Shown one piece after another: positions 23,695 through 35,460 of a stretch of DNA of 57,538 nucleotides. The DNA is from Cochliopodium minus (lineage: Eukaryota; Discosea; Himatismenida; Cochliopodiidae). The first letter of the stretch is position 1. Each line of letters begins with the position of its first letter. The stretch covers positions 19,899 through 77,436 of the forward strand of contig JAMYWO010000156.1 in NCBI GenBank assembly GCA_024220525.1. The letters run 5' to 3'. Both the position numbers and the translations under genes were made by a program. The notes beneath the pieces were generated by a model. It did no database searches, was not told the origin of the DNA, and saw only the letters and a program-made list of their open reading frames with translations.

Positions 23695-25521
23695 TTACCT
23701 TAAAAGATCTACAATTTGACTTTATTTCAAATTCCTTGATGTTAGGAACCAAAGACTGATTGAGACCCAAATCAACGCGAAAAAAGGAGACGTTGTTCAA
23801 ACGAGGCATCTTCTTCAAGAACCACTCCATCTTCTGAGGATCCGAGTAGGGAACAGAGAAGCGGGCTGCTCCCGTCTTGGTGAGCACTAGTACGAAAGAG
23901 CCGATCCCTTCTTTTTCATCTCCGTAGCGGATTATTATCACTTGTTTTTCCCCATTTGCTTCTCCAATGAATATCTCGTGTTCTTGTCCTTTTTTTTTTT
24001 TTTTTGATAAATTTTTTTTTTGAACGAAAATTTCGTTTTTATTTTTAATCAATTCCAATTTTTCTTTTTCAAAGTTATTTCTATTTTTAATTTTAATTTA
24101 TTTTTTGAAATATTTTTGTCATTATTTTTTTATTATTTATTTCTTTCATTTTAAATTATGAGATTTTTTTTTATTAATTTTTTCTTTAATTTTTAGTTTT
24201 AAATTGTATTTTTTGATTTTTTTTTTTTTTTGAATATTCATTTCATTAATTTGTTCAATTTATTTTATTTGTTTATTTTATACTAAATCTACAAATTTCT
24301 TTTATTTTGAATCTTAATTTATTGTTGGAAAGATTTTTTTTGTTACCATAAAAATATTCACAATAAAAATGTCTGTAAACCTCGGGATCCTCTAAAGAAA
24401 AATTCTTGAAATCCTGTAAGGGACCGACAGCATATCCATTTTGCACAACAAACTCATTAGATTTTATCCAAAATGAAAATTCATCATGAATCTCCTTTTA
24501 GGTAAGAATAATTTCAAAAATTAAGTTTAAATTGGAAAATTCGATTAAAATTAATAAAAATCAAAATTAAATATTTGAAAAAAAAAATGAAACATCAAAT
24601 ATCAAATGAAATTGATTGTGTAAAGTAAAATAGATTAAAATAGCTTAAACTAAAAATATAGAATGAAATATATTAATTTTTTCTAATGTAAATAAATGTT
24701 AATTAAAAAAATTCAAATAAACTAATATTCTAAAAAAAATGAATTTAAAAATAAATAATTTAAAAAAAAAGATGAATTTCGTTTTTGAACCTTATCAAGG
24801 TCGACCCACTCCAAGTCCCCGAGCTTTGGTGCAATGGACCAATCTGTGTCCCAGTCTGATAAGATTTTCTCTTTGAGATTCTCATTGTACTCGTCCTTGT
24901 CGAAATTGACTTTTTTGGTGTGCAAATTCTTCATCACAGAAATGTTGTTGATACTTTGTTCAGAGAAGTTGTTTTTATTGTAAAATGAGTTATTATTTAC
25001 ATTGTGTAAATTTTTATTTGATTTAATATTATTATTATTATTAATATTAATATTATTATTATTAATATTATTATTTTTTTCATTTATCCTCATCTCTTCA
25101 TTGTTATTATTTTGATCATTTATTTTTTCATTCTCCTTCATATACCTTTTTCCATCTATTTTCTTGCTATAATCCTCCATCAGAAAGGAATCATCCGATC
25201 CATTGAAGATCTTGTTCTGTATATCCTCCAAATCCAATTCATATCCCATCTTCTCCACCTGATCATAACCACCCACTCTCTCATCCACTCGTCTATCTTT
25301 CAATTTAGGAGAGTTATCATTCTGCAAACTTTTGGGAAAGTAGGCATTGATCAATTGAGTATTACTTCTCGAATATCCGGCCTTGATTATTTCCTCCTTT
25401 TGTATGATATTTTTTTTAGAGTCATTTTGATCGGAATATTAAAAAAATATTTATTCTTTTCAATATTTATTCCATTTCTTACATCAGAGCTGTCAGAATC
25501 TGTTACTTCATTATCACTCAT
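22324..25521 (-). CDS. RapGAP-domain protein
   Basis: Start MSDNEVTDSDSSD at 25521. An Asn-rich, low-complexity region (about 25010–25080) and a helical region (EVYRHFYCEYFYG) lead into a complete Rap/Ran-GAP catalytic domain. Signature segments are FGVLYCMPDQNVEEDIYSN, FKEFLEILGEEVELKGFKGF, RGGLDIKEDLTGDKTVY and KRFIGNDLVLVVF. The Asn of the IGND motif is the 'Asn thumb' that completes the Rap active site; the preceding His of the usual RHIGND is Phe here. A basic C-terminal tail follows, ending LKKQK. Members stimulate GTP hydrolysis by Rap and regulate adhesion and the cytoskeleton. The first intron boundary after the opening 13 codons and exon ends near 24060 are uncertain. Confidence 0.82.
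23500..23695 (-). repeat. T-rich intronic microsatellite in the RapGAP gene
   Basis: Seven-base and related units, A-rich on plus and therefore T-rich on the sense strand. It sits between the exon ending CRSFK and the exon starting FGVLYC, and splits the GAP domain. Confidence 0.85.
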
Positions 25522-26104
25522 TATATCTTTTTCAGATGTTCAAATAAAAGTCTTTTATTTCCTTCCCCCTTTATTTTTTTTTATTTTTATTGGAAAGGAA
25601 AAAAATCAAATTGTAAATTAGTTGAAAATAAAAGAAAATGCATTCAGATCTCGTAAAGTAAAATTTTATTTATTGAAGTAAATTCAATAATATTCTTTAA
25701 TATCATCCTATATAAAACAACATTTTCTCGATTTTTAAATATATTTTTATTATCACCAAATATATCATCACATTCGTGTTTAAATCAAGTATGGAATAGG
25801 ATAAATGGGAATGATTCATTAACTCATTCCAAAACATCAAAATATATATTGAAATAATAAACAGAATGAGCATATAATTTGTATAGATAACTGAATAGAT
25901 TGCATTATATCATCTTCAAATCAATATATATCGAATGGAATTCCAATTTCTTTATCGATTGAAAATATATATATTCAAAAAATTTTGATTCAAAATAAAC
26001 TCAATAATCAATTAAAACTATATCATAAAAGATCATCGACATCATATTAATTTTAAAAAAAGTTAATCACCTTATTTAAATTAAAAACGAATTTAAGAAA
26101 AAGA
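25522..26104. other. intergenic, divergent promoters
   Basis: Upstream region of both the RapGAP gene (minus) and the SAYSD1-like gene (plus). A/T-rich with several tatata and atatat runs. The minus-strand RapGAP start at 25521 is its left edge. No gene is visible. Confidence 0.6.
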
Positions 26105-26762
26105 ATGGAAAAATGGAAACAAGAGAAACAAGATAAGAAGCAAGAAACTGAGGTAACCAAACCCCATCAAGAACCCATCGAAAGGATTTTTCCTGCATTC
26201 ATTTCTAACTACATCGATGCTTTCTGGGAGACTTCACCAGGGAAGGAAGTTGATAGATACTATCAAAAAGTATTACCTAGTAAATTAAATAATTTATAAA
26301 AAATAATTTAAAATGAAAATTAAAAAAATGAAAAAAATAAAAATAATCTTTTTAAAAAATTGATACTTTTAAAAGAAAAAATTTTTAAACAATAATACTT
26401 TTTAAAAAAAAAAAAAAAAAATTTTCAACAGGAATGACTTTAGAAAAATGATTTTTAAAAGTAAAATAATCTTTTAAAAATTAGAAAATATAAGACTTTC
26501 GATACGTAGAAGCAAAAGAAGGACATGGTACAAAATATTTTTGTTCTTGGCATTGTGGATCTTCTTCACAGCAATAGAGTTCGGTGTTTTGTTCTTCATA
26601 GCTTCATTGTTCTTTATTGTTTTCACAAACCTCAGGAAAGAAAATGATGGGAACCTTAGTGCTTATTCTGTGTTTAACCCCAACCATGAAAAGATAGGTG
26701 GAACTTTCTCTGCCAGCGATTTTGAAAGTGCTTTGAGAGGAAATAACTTGAACGATGATTAA
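26105..26762 (+). CDS. SAYSvFN-domain protein (SAYSD1-like), ER membrane
   Basis: Two exons (26105–26279 and 26485–26762) encode 150 residues. After a Lys/Glu-rich N-terminus come a strongly hydrophobic double segment (LALWIFFTAIEFGVLFFIASLFFIVF) and then the diagnostic LSAYSVFNPNHEKIGGTF motif. The protein ends DFESALRGNNLNDD. Animal SAYSD1 is an ER membrane protein reported to recognise UFMylated ribosomes at clogged translocons. The membrane hairpin and SAYSvFN order are kept here. The intron acceptor at 26483–26484 is chosen because it is the only one giving the right phase. Confidence 0.85.
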
Positions 26763-26860
26763 ATGAAAAAAAAAAAAATTATTGTTGTATTTAAAATTAT
26801 TAAAAAATATTTAAAATTTTATTTTAAAGAGCTAGACTTTTTTTTAATTTTTGTTTTTTC

Positions 26861-28169
26861 TCAATAATCCCCAAAAATATCTTCACAGTAATTCTTTTCT
26901 TCAGAAGAATAAACTTCATAGATCAAAGGTTGTGGTTTTGGTTGAATTATTTCTACTGAAAGTGAACAAACATAATACTCCAAAATGATGAGCTGAATAG
27001 GTTTTGGGAATACCAAATTATTTCTCTTCGAAAATCTCTTTGATCCCATTAAAACCAAAAGTATTCTCTCTTTCACAGTAGAAGGATATATCTCAAAATT
27101 TTCTTTTTTCCAAACAATTCCTCTTTTATAATAATCATTGAACTTTGAATGATTATCAAAAACTAATTTTTGTTGCAAAGCTATTCCTTCATAAATATCC
27201 TCTTTTATCTCCCTGGTTCCTTTAAAATCATATTGGATCATTAAAGAAATATTAATCATATTTTTGAAAGCGTTGACAATTTGATGAGGAACACTTGCAA
27301 GACAAGGTAATTCTGTTTCAAGAGAAACTGTCGCAATTCTCCTTAAACCTTAATTTAAAATAATTAAATTTAATTAAATAAAAATAAAATAAAATAAAAA
27401 AGTTTTTTTCAGTAAAATTTAAAAATAAAAAAATATTAATTAAGATACCATATGATAAATTTTCGAGTACTTCATTCCTTCCAATATTGAGTAAATTAGC
27501 ATCATAAACAAAACTGGAATCAAAAACAGCAACGCACTTTGCACAATAAAAAAAAGGCTTCATATCAAATTTTTCCAATAACAAGACTTGTGAAAGAGTT
27601 ACTTCATCCCCAATCTTGATTAAACACGTTCTATCCTTCACTAGTACTTGTCCCTTGACAATTCTAGAAGGGATATTTAAAGTTTGAAATAATTTGATAA
27701 AAGGAGGCTCGAGACCTGTTGATCCCCTTTCAATAAATACTTCTTGTGGTGCAATCTGTCCTTCTTTTGCTCGGGATATTCGTTGGAATGATTCAATTAT
27801 TCCCTTCATTTCTTTCAAATCTCCCTTTGTGAAAAATAGAGCAATATTTCCTTCCATGTAGATTGACAAACCACCAATATTTAATTTTTCTTTGTTTCCC
27901 AACAATTCACATCTTGTCACATACTCTTTTATCGTTTCATTTATAATCGTGTTTTCCTCGAAATGCAAAATTGATTGATTATCTCTTTTTGATGTTGATT
28001 TTCGAATCTTCTTTATCGAACTTGCAGATTTTAAAATTAAAAAATTTGTTGAAAAAAGATATTACTTTATATTTTCAAAATTTACAACCATAATTTTATC
28101 ATATTCGTTGAATAAACCTATTAATTTATCCATCCTATCTGCTTTCTCATTTCTCTCCTTTATTTCCAT
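26861..28169 (-). CDS. ribosomal stalk protein P0 (uL10)-like protein with unusual C-terminus
   Basis: Three exons (28169–28066, 28020–27449, 27348–26861) give 387 residues. The N-terminal uL10 domain is clear (MDKLIGLFNEYDKIMVVNFENI, SIKKIRKS). The P0-specific insertion domain follows (GSTGLEPPFIKLFQTLNIPS, KGQVLVKDRTCLIKIGDEV). The segment LRRIATVSLETELPCLASVPHQIVNAFKN matches P0 up to the last conserved helix. The expected Ala-rich P1/P2-binding helices and the acidic GFGLFD tail are then missing. About 130 other residues replace them, including a KRFSKRN...FPKPIQLIILEYY segment. It is probably a paralogue of the true P0 or an Mrt4-like assembly factor. Sequence divergence throughout argues against it being the main stalk protein. 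Confidence 0.75.
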
Positions 28170-28394
28170 CTTTAATTATATTTTTTTTGATAAAGCAGGT
28201 TCAATTTTTTATTTTTCAATAAAAATTTTTAAAAATAAAACTAACCAGGTTCAGGAGGAGAGAATTGATAAGGTTTACAATGACCAATAGAAATATTAGA
28301 CTTCTAATGAAATTCTATTTTAAAATTAAAAGAAATTTGCAAAAATAATCAAAAATTAATTTAATATTTCAATATACAGAACAAAAAACAAGGA

Positions 28395-30470
28395 TTAATT
28401 CTCGTTTTGGAAATAGTTGCCCTCAGGAGAAAACTTCCAGTCCAAAAATTCAAATTCCTCAGGATTGTTGTTGTTAGGATCCTGGTTATCAAAAAACTCA
28501 GAGAAGGAGGGAAAGGAAGTGGTGTTAGAGTTCAAATTGGGATTAAAGTTTGAGAATTGTTGTTGCTGGGAATTAAAGTTGTTAAAGTTTGGAAAAGAAT
28601 TAGAAGTAGTATTCTTAGGAGAATTGTTCAAGGGAGTATTAAAATTAGAATTAGAAATGTTGTTTCCAAAGCTGAAATGATTAGAGAATTGATTAAGATT
28701 AAAATGTTGATTTGGATTTTGGAAAGGAAAAGTGTTGGCAGAATTTACTTTGTTGTCGTGGACAATGGCGGAATTACTGTTGTAGAAATTTTGAGATCTT
28801 TCTTCGTTACTTACAGTCTTACAATCGAGTTGCTTGAGAGTTCTTATCTTGGAGAGAATTTGTAAGCGATAGGTCTTGTTTTGGAAAGGATCCCAAGGAC
28901 AAAGCTCATTACCTGTCAAACTGAGAAGCTCCAAAGAAGGGAAACAAGTGGAAAGCTTATCAACAAGCAAATCCAAATTGGTAAACTCGTTTTTACACAA
29001 ATGTAAACAACGGAGATTAGGCATGTATGGAAACTTTGTGTTGTCACCCAACTTGTTATTGTTGCAAACCACCTCCAAAAGAGTGTCAAACCCCTCCAAG
29101 AAAAGTAGATCCGAAATTTTGTTGTCGCTGATGTCCATGGAATTAAGGGACCAATGAAAGTTGCGAAGCCAGTTCGTGTCTAAACAATGCAACTTTCCAA
29201 ATGAAAGAGGCAAAGAAATCTGCTGCTTTTGAGGCAAAATAAAGAAAGCCCACTCATTAGAAACCTCACTCAAGTTCTCCCTAACACAATTCACCGAAAG
29301 GAAATAAATCCCCGTGTTGATATTGTACTCATTAGAGATTTCCACTTCCAAAGTAACCCTAGTTTTCTCTGAACAGATTTTTCTTGCGGGAAATGGAATT
29401 TCGTCGAAATTTAGATAAAATTGTTGATTGTTCTGATTGTTTTGGAGTGTTTGTACCACTATTATCATTTTGAACTTTGTTCCCAAGAATGCATGGTCTG
29501 GTGCATGTGAGTAGACTGTCGTTGTCATTGGTTGGTAACTGATCGGCTTTGTATTGGTGGAGTTTCTCTTCTTCGTTTTTTTGAAGTAATGAATCAAAAC
29601 TGGCCATTCCCTTACTTTCTTTTTTCCATTATCTTCTTCTTCCCACAGTTTATATTCATGTTTGTACCATCTAATAATTTTAATAAAAAAAGATTTGACT
29701 ATTAAATTTTTGAATTTTTTTTTTTTGAAAATGAAATTTCCTTTTATTTTTAATTATTTTATCAAAATTTAAATTAATTTTTTTTTCTTACATTACTTCA
29801 TCTTTTGATGAATGTTCATCTGACATGTCCAAACTTTCTTCTATTGCAGTTTTCCTTCTTAAGATGGGCATGAAATTCTTCTCCTTATCAGATCCATTCT
29901 TTATCTTCCATTTCCCATTCACCTTATCATACAAAATCGTCTTTATCATTTGATTTCCACTCCTCCAACTTATATTATCATCGGTATAGCTTTTATATCC
30001 AGTATAAAGAAAGATTACTCCATCTTTAAAGTTTCAAAAGGTTAAAAATGATATAATAGGCTTTATATCCTTGTTATATCGATGAAACATAACATTAAAT
30101 TAAATCTTTTTTTTTGATTATTAAACCATTCACATTATATGGATTATATTCAAATTTAACATGAATAAAATGGAAATATTTAGATGTATTTATCCTTATA
30201 TTTCGTATATTTCTGTATAATAAAATTTTCGCTTGAATTTTCTTCCTTACTATTATATTTATTGTCTATAATTGGCTTTGTGCTCGAATCCCATTCCAAT
30301 AAAGGTGATCTCAACACGGATACAATCGTAGAATAAATATCTTTTGTAAAAGGAGATCCCATTCCATGTTTTTTGAGTTTGATTTGATCACTCTCATTTG
30401 CATAAACCATTAAATCATTTAGGGTCAATGGTATCAATGGAGCTTTGCAAAATCCTTGCATAAAATTCAT
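28395..30470 (-). CDS. CG-1-like / TIG / leucine-rich-repeat protein (possible CAMTA-like factor)
   Basis: Three exons (30470–30251, 30023–29792, 29670–28395) give 575 residues in one frame. Residues about 70–190 resemble the CG-1 DNA-binding domain of CAMTA factors: a strand-rich GVIFLYTGYKSYTDDNISWR segment and a closing WPVLIHYFKK like the CAMTA HIVLVHY motif. A TIG/IPT-like Ig domain follows (YSHAPDHAFLGTKFKMIIVVQ, GIYFLSVNCVRENLSEVSNEWAF). Next come three or four leucine-rich repeats with a cap (NLRCLHLCKNEFTNLDLL, LELLSLTGNELCPWD, LKQLDCKTVSNEE), where CAMTA has ankyrin repeats. The last 120 residues are Asn/Phe/Gln-rich. LRR and TIG are fairly clear; CG-1 is tentative. Confidence 0.6.
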
Positions 30471-30790
30471 TTTTTTTAATTTCTAATAAGCTATTTTTCC
30501 TTTTGATGATGAAATTCTTTATTTATAAAAGTCCTTCTTTTTGATTTTGAAGTTATTTTTGGTTTGAAGAAAGATGTTGTATGTCCTAAATCTATTTTTT
30601 TAAAAATTAAATGGAGAGAAGTCTTGAGAAAAAGATATTATTCAAAAAAGATGAACAAAATAATTCAAAATTCTCTTTATTCTCAATTTATCTCATTTCA
30701 AAGAAAAAAAATTATATTTTTATATGTGTTTATGGAGAGATATATTTATATTTTTATTTACTTGAAAAAAAAATTTTTAATTTGGTTATA
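30471..30790. other. intergenic
   Basis: Separates the start of the CG-1/LRR gene from the stop of the NDUFA5 gene, both on the minus strand. A/T-rich. Open frames here are short, Lys/Ile/Phe-rich and not convincing. Confidence 0.6.
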
Positions 30791-31204
30791 TTAGTCTCCA
30801 ATCTCAATTATAACTTCACCATCAAATTCCCATGGTTTCCATTCGATCATTTTAGGAATGAGAATCAATTCATCCCTTCCTTCTTCAATCATCTCTTCGA
30901 TTTGCAATTCTCCCAATTCGAATTCAATTCTTCTTACATCTTCATAATTTTGGCATAATCTGATTCTTTGTTTTGCAATATGTTCAATATTGATTCTATA
31001 ATTTGCATCTTCAGGGATACCTTTCAATTTTTCGAGGATTTCAGTGTATACTTGGATGGCTTCTTCTCTTGGATAATGGCTCACTGGAAGCCCTGCAATC
31101 CCAGTGGATGTCTTGTAATTTGGGGTTCTATAATTTTGGAACAATTTGAAATTATTTTTGAATTTCAAGGGTTTTGTTTTCTTAATGAATCCAAAGTAAG
31201 ACAT
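30791..31204 (-). CDS. NDUFA5: mitochondrial complex I subunit NDUFA5 (B13)
   Basis: Single-exon frame of 137 residues. From residue 35 it matches the NDUFA5/B13 accessory subunit of respiratory complex I: TGIAGLPVSHYPREE, TEILEKLKGIPEDANYR, FELGELQIEEMIEEGRDEL and the closing MIEWKPWEFD (animal form REWKPWEP). This subunit sits on the matrix arm. The first about 30 residues are basic and Lys/Phe-rich, fitting mitochondrial import. Its presence shows aerobic mitochondria. Confidence 0.93.
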   Translation of the reverse strand: MSYFGFIKKTKPLKFKNNFKLFQNYRTPNYKTSTGIAGLPVSHYPREEAIQVYTEILEKLKGIPEDANYRINIEHIAKQRIRLCQNYEDVRRIEFELGELQIEEMIEEGRDELILIPKMIEWKPWEFDGEVIIEIGD

Positions 31205-31438
31205 TTTTTGTAAATCAATCTAACGATCCAAAAAAATAATCACAATTTTTTTTTATATTTTTTTTTTTCTGAAATAATAAATGAACAGATATCTTATAAT
31301 TAAAGACTATGATTTGGGATTGATTTGATTATCTTTTTTATTTTTGCTATTCCAAATATATATTCGAATATACTGAGACAATATAAATCAATAATCGCTT
31401 TTTTAATTTCATTTTAATCACAACTCTCTTTATTTTAT

Positions 31439-31970
31439 TTATATATTTTGCTTTCCAAGCATTTCATTCAAATCTTTTTTAGGTGGAGGTCCCTTTGGTT
31501 GTTCAGTATTGGTAACTTTTGCTTGAATACCTCCCTTTCCTCCTCCTTGCCATTTTCCTCCAACATCTTTATTGAAATTAAATAAGTTAAATGATAATGG
31601 ATCAGTTGCCAAAAAATTTGAATTTGAAAATTAAAATTATTTTTGTTGAATTTTACCTGATGAGCTTTTATGATCGTGTGTCCATCCTCCATTTGTTTCT
31701 ACAATTTCAACATCTTTTCCTTCTGCTTTTGCTTCAAACATTGTTTTGAATGCATTTGTAGTTCCCTTCTTATTTCCAATAGCAGTTACTCCACCTTTTT
31801 TTATTTGAATTTAAATTAAATTTTTTCTTAAATTGAAGATTCTAATTTTTAAAATTCTATTTACCTTTATTGTTCTCTGCTTGTTTTTTCTTGTGAATAA
31901 GATGATCATCTTTTTTCTTTAATTCTTCTTGCTCTTTTATCTTTTGTTCAAAAATACTTTTGTTACTCAT
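31439..31970 (-). CDS. small basic hydrophilic protein, unknown
   Basis: Three exons (31970–31865, 31794–31657, 31566–31439), all GT–AG and in phase, encode 123 residues. It is rich in Lys, Gly, Glu and Gln with no hydrophobic core. It has a charged first helix (EQKIKEQEELKKKDDHLIHKK), a Gly-rich middle (GGKWQGGGKGGIQ) and a PKGPPPKKDLNEMLGK tail. It is probably disordered, perhaps nucleic-acid or chaperone related. The family is not recognised. Confidence 0.6.
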
Positions 31971-32595
31971 CTCAATTTTTTTTTATTTTATTTTAAATAA
32001 ATTTGAATCATTCAACTAATGATAATATAGAAATTATCAAAGAAGTATTCCTTTCAAGTTTTCAATAATTGGGAAAGGGAAGTATAAAGTGAAAATATAT
32101 TTTCATTAAGGAATCCTAAAAAAATAAATTGAATTATAAAAAAATGAATGCCAAATACTTCTGATTATTGGAAACTTTAGGAAATCATTGTTATTCTTGA
32201 TTGGTTTTTTATTTGGAAATTTGTGTTATAGCAATAAGGTTATTTGATCGAATTTTGGGAATTCCTTCCAATATTCAAATATATTTGAGAATGTTAAAAA
32301 TGGTTGGTTATATTTGATCAATTGCATTTTATTCCATTATTTTATATTTTGATATATTGAAAAATAAAATATAAAAGGTGGATAATAGAAGATTCAAGAT
32401 CAAACATTCAGGTCTCTGATAAATAACTTTCAATTTTTTTTAAATATTTTTCTTGGTTTGTTTTATATCAAACTATCAGCGAAATATAAAATATTCGAGA
32501 AAAATAAATTTTACAAAGAAAATTCTAAACAGAAATTAAAAAAAATAATAAAAAAAATTAATAAAAAGAAAATTAAAAGAAAACAAAAAAAAAAA
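31971..32595. other. intergenic, divergent promoters
   Basis: Region between the starts of the small basic protein (minus) and the His-rich protein (plus). A/T-rich with no gene. A run of adenines directly precedes the ATG at 32596, as at several other starts here. Confidence 0.6.
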
Positions 32596-35028
32596 ATGCA
32601 AAATCAACAATATCAAGATACAATGTATAAACCACAAGACGATAATACCCCACCACCAAATTATAATCAACAACCACCACAAAATTTCGATCAAAATCAA
32701 TATAATTTACCTCCACCACAAAATTTTGATCAACAACCAATATATCAACAACCACCCCCAAATTACAATCAAAATCAAAATGTGGAACAAAATGTTCAAT
32801 ATCCACCTGTTGAAGGATATCAAACCGCATATAATCAACAACAACCTATGATGCAAGATCCTAATCAAGTGAATATCAATATCCAAATGAACATTCCTCC
32901 ACCAATGATGGGCTCTGCATTCGGCAATTTGAGCTATGAATATGTTAATTTGAATCAACCTTCCATCCTTAACAGTCAATTTAAAGTGGATATACCACAT
33001 TGCAACAAGATTTGGAATGAATGGATTGAATCTTTATGGTTTACACCAACAGGTAAAATATAATATCTTGCCAAAAAAAAATTTTATTAAATATAAACCT
33101 TTATTCAAATTACTTTCAAAAGGATTCAAGAAACAAGCAAGTGTAAAATAAAATTTATTTTTTTTTAATTTCGAATAGGATATTTACAATCCCTTTATAT
33201 TTTTTTCAATTCTTGGATGTCTTTTCAATCATTTTATTATTCCTTTTTAGACACCTATCTTTACCAAATTATACATCCCCTTTTATTTGTGGAATGCAAA
33301 GGCATGCAGTGAATATTCTGGAGAAATTGGCAAACACGTTTATCACACTACACATGGACATCATGGAGGACATGGACATCATCATGGGGGACATCACCAT
33401 CATGGAGGGCATGGACATCATCATGGAGGACATCACCATGGAGGACATGGACATCATGGTGGTAAAATGATTCAATTTAGGCAAATAATCTCTTAAAATA
33501 TCAATAAAAAATTAGGTCATACACAAACACATGTAGATACAATTTGGCATGTAACTTATAAATGATTAAATTTTCTTCATTTTAAATTCCTTTTATTTTT
33601 CGTAAATTTACCTTTTTTTTATTAGCATGGTAACGATAAGAGCGATTTTTATTACAAAGACTACTCCATTTGCGGATCTGTAGACACAAGAATCAACGAG
33701 TTGATGTCAAAGATACCAGAGCATGATTTAAACATCCCATTAGAATCCAACACACGTAAAAAAATACAAACTTTTTCTTTATGAAAAATTTTATCAAAAT
33801 TTTTTTTTTTATTAAATTTTTTAGCATATTCTTTACAAAGGTAAATATTTTTTTATTATTTTTCTCTATCGAACATTTCTAATTCGTCCTTTTTTTTTTT
33901 CCAGTCTTGGCTATGAAGTTCACATCCCCATGGATTTGACTCAATCTTGGGAAACTGCAAGAAAGGGATTGGAAGCAAAAGAATCCCATGAATGCCAACA
34001 CAAACTCAAAAAAAATCACGGAGGAGATGTAATAAGAGGGTAACAAAAATTCTTTTTTTTCATTTTTATTTTGTTTTTTTTTTTTTTATTTTTTTTATCT
34101 TTTATTTATTTTTTTTATCTTTTATTTATTTTTAAAATTAGATTCAAAATCGATACACACTTTTCAAACACTGAAACCAAACTCATCTTCTTCCCATACT
34201 ACTATGCTTCCTACTTGTACGAAGGAACATACAGAGTTTTCATCATTAATGGCCACACTGGAGAACATTATGGTGAAAGGTAAATTTTTTTTTGAATTTA
34301 TTAATCTATTATTATTCATAATATTTCATTTTCCTTTAAATTTTCCTCTTAATTCTTATTTTTCTTTTTAATTTTAACAATTAAGACCACCTGTGGGTTT
34401 GGGTAAAATTGGGGACTTTGGTAAAGGCGTCAAAAACTTCTTCAACACTATTGTTGGTAACAAAGAAGAGCACAAACATTACTCTGGTGCTGAGTTAATA
34501 AAAATGGATGAAGGTAAAAATTTTTTCCATTTTTTTGTTTTTATAAATATTGAATTAACTTTTCTTTTATTATTTATTATTATTATTTTTTTATTTCTTT
34601 AGTTAATGTTTATAACCCTAACTTGTTCTACATTACCTTTGCGAGAAGTAACAGTTATCTCTTCAGAGAGTCCATCGGTTCCATCAGAATCAAGAACGAA
34701 AACACAACTGTACTCGTTTTGGAAGGACAAAAGAGAAGAGGAACTCAAAAGTCTAACAAAGTAACAAATTCTAATAAATTTTTTTATATTTTTTATTTTT
34801 TTTTAGTATATTCAAATTAATCCCATGTCAGAATTGGAAATTCCATTTAAAGGACATTGGTGCTTGGTAATAATTTCTTTAATTTTTTTCTATTTTGTTC
34901 TCATTTTTACTTAACAATTTTTTTTAAAGGCTATTTTGAGTGGGGAACCTTCTCTTGTTAAAATTGTTGAAATAAAGACTAGAGGTATTGGTGATACCCT
35001 CAAAGATGAATATGAAATGACCTTGTGA
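32596..35028 (+). CDS. Pro/Gln-rich and His/Gly-rich protein of unknown family
   Basis: ATG at 32596 after an A-run. The first exon (to 33052) is a disordered Gln/Asn/Pro-rich leader (repeats of PPPNYNQ and PPQNFDQ), then NKIWNEWIESLWFTPTGF. Downstream exons give a conserved-looking folded region: TPIFTKLYIPFYLWNAKACSEYSGEIG, an insert of about 35 residues of only His and Gly (with one Thr), HTQTHVDTIWHVTY and SICGSVDTRINELMSKIP. The C-terminal half is beta-rich (FFPYYYASYLYEGTYRVFIINGHTGE, LVLEGQKRRGTQ, FKGHWCLAILSG). No membrane helix or signal is present. The gene ends at 35028. The His/Gly tract could bind Zn, Ni or Cu. Function unknown. Confidence 0.65.
33352..33462 (+). repeat. coding His–Gly repeat
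   Basis: Repeated catcatggagga-type units encoding His-His-Gly-Gly and His-Gly-His-His runs within the preceding gene's exon. The tract is in frame with flanking conserved sequence, so it is an expanded coding tract rather than intronic. Confidence 0.8.
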
Positions 35029-35460
35029 TTTTTTGAAACATAAATAAATTAAATATAAAGTTTGTTCATTGATGAAGTTGGATTAAAAATTTTTTATTCT
35101 TATTTTGTTTATCCAATTTAATTTATTTTTTTAAATCTTTTTTTTTTTTTGTGAATTGGAAAATATGCTTACAAATCCAAATATTTCATATTTTAGTTGA
35201 AATATTATTTTTAATCTAAAAAAAATCAAAGGATCTTGAAATCTATTTAAAAAAGTGGTTTTAATTTGTACTTGTTTGAATTTATTTTTAACTCCAACAA
35301 GTTCTTGTATTATTAATATAATTTTTTTTTTGGATCTTTGGATTCAATTTTAGATTCTATTTTTAAACACATTTTGTGATTTCAAATTTCAAAAAAAAAC
35401 AAAATAAAATAAAATTTTTTAATTTAATTTAAATATAAAAAAAAGGAACAAAAAAAAAAA
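35029..35460. other. intergenic
   Basis: A/T-rich spacer between two plus-strand genes, holding the 3' end of the His-rich gene and the promoter of the RasGAP gene. Nothing else is visible. Confidence 0.6.

Noticed and set aside
29359-29607. Separate small gene starting MASFDSLLQKNEEEK
   Set aside because: The overlapping frame carries the TIG and LRR domains and splices upstream in phase; this one is its shadow.
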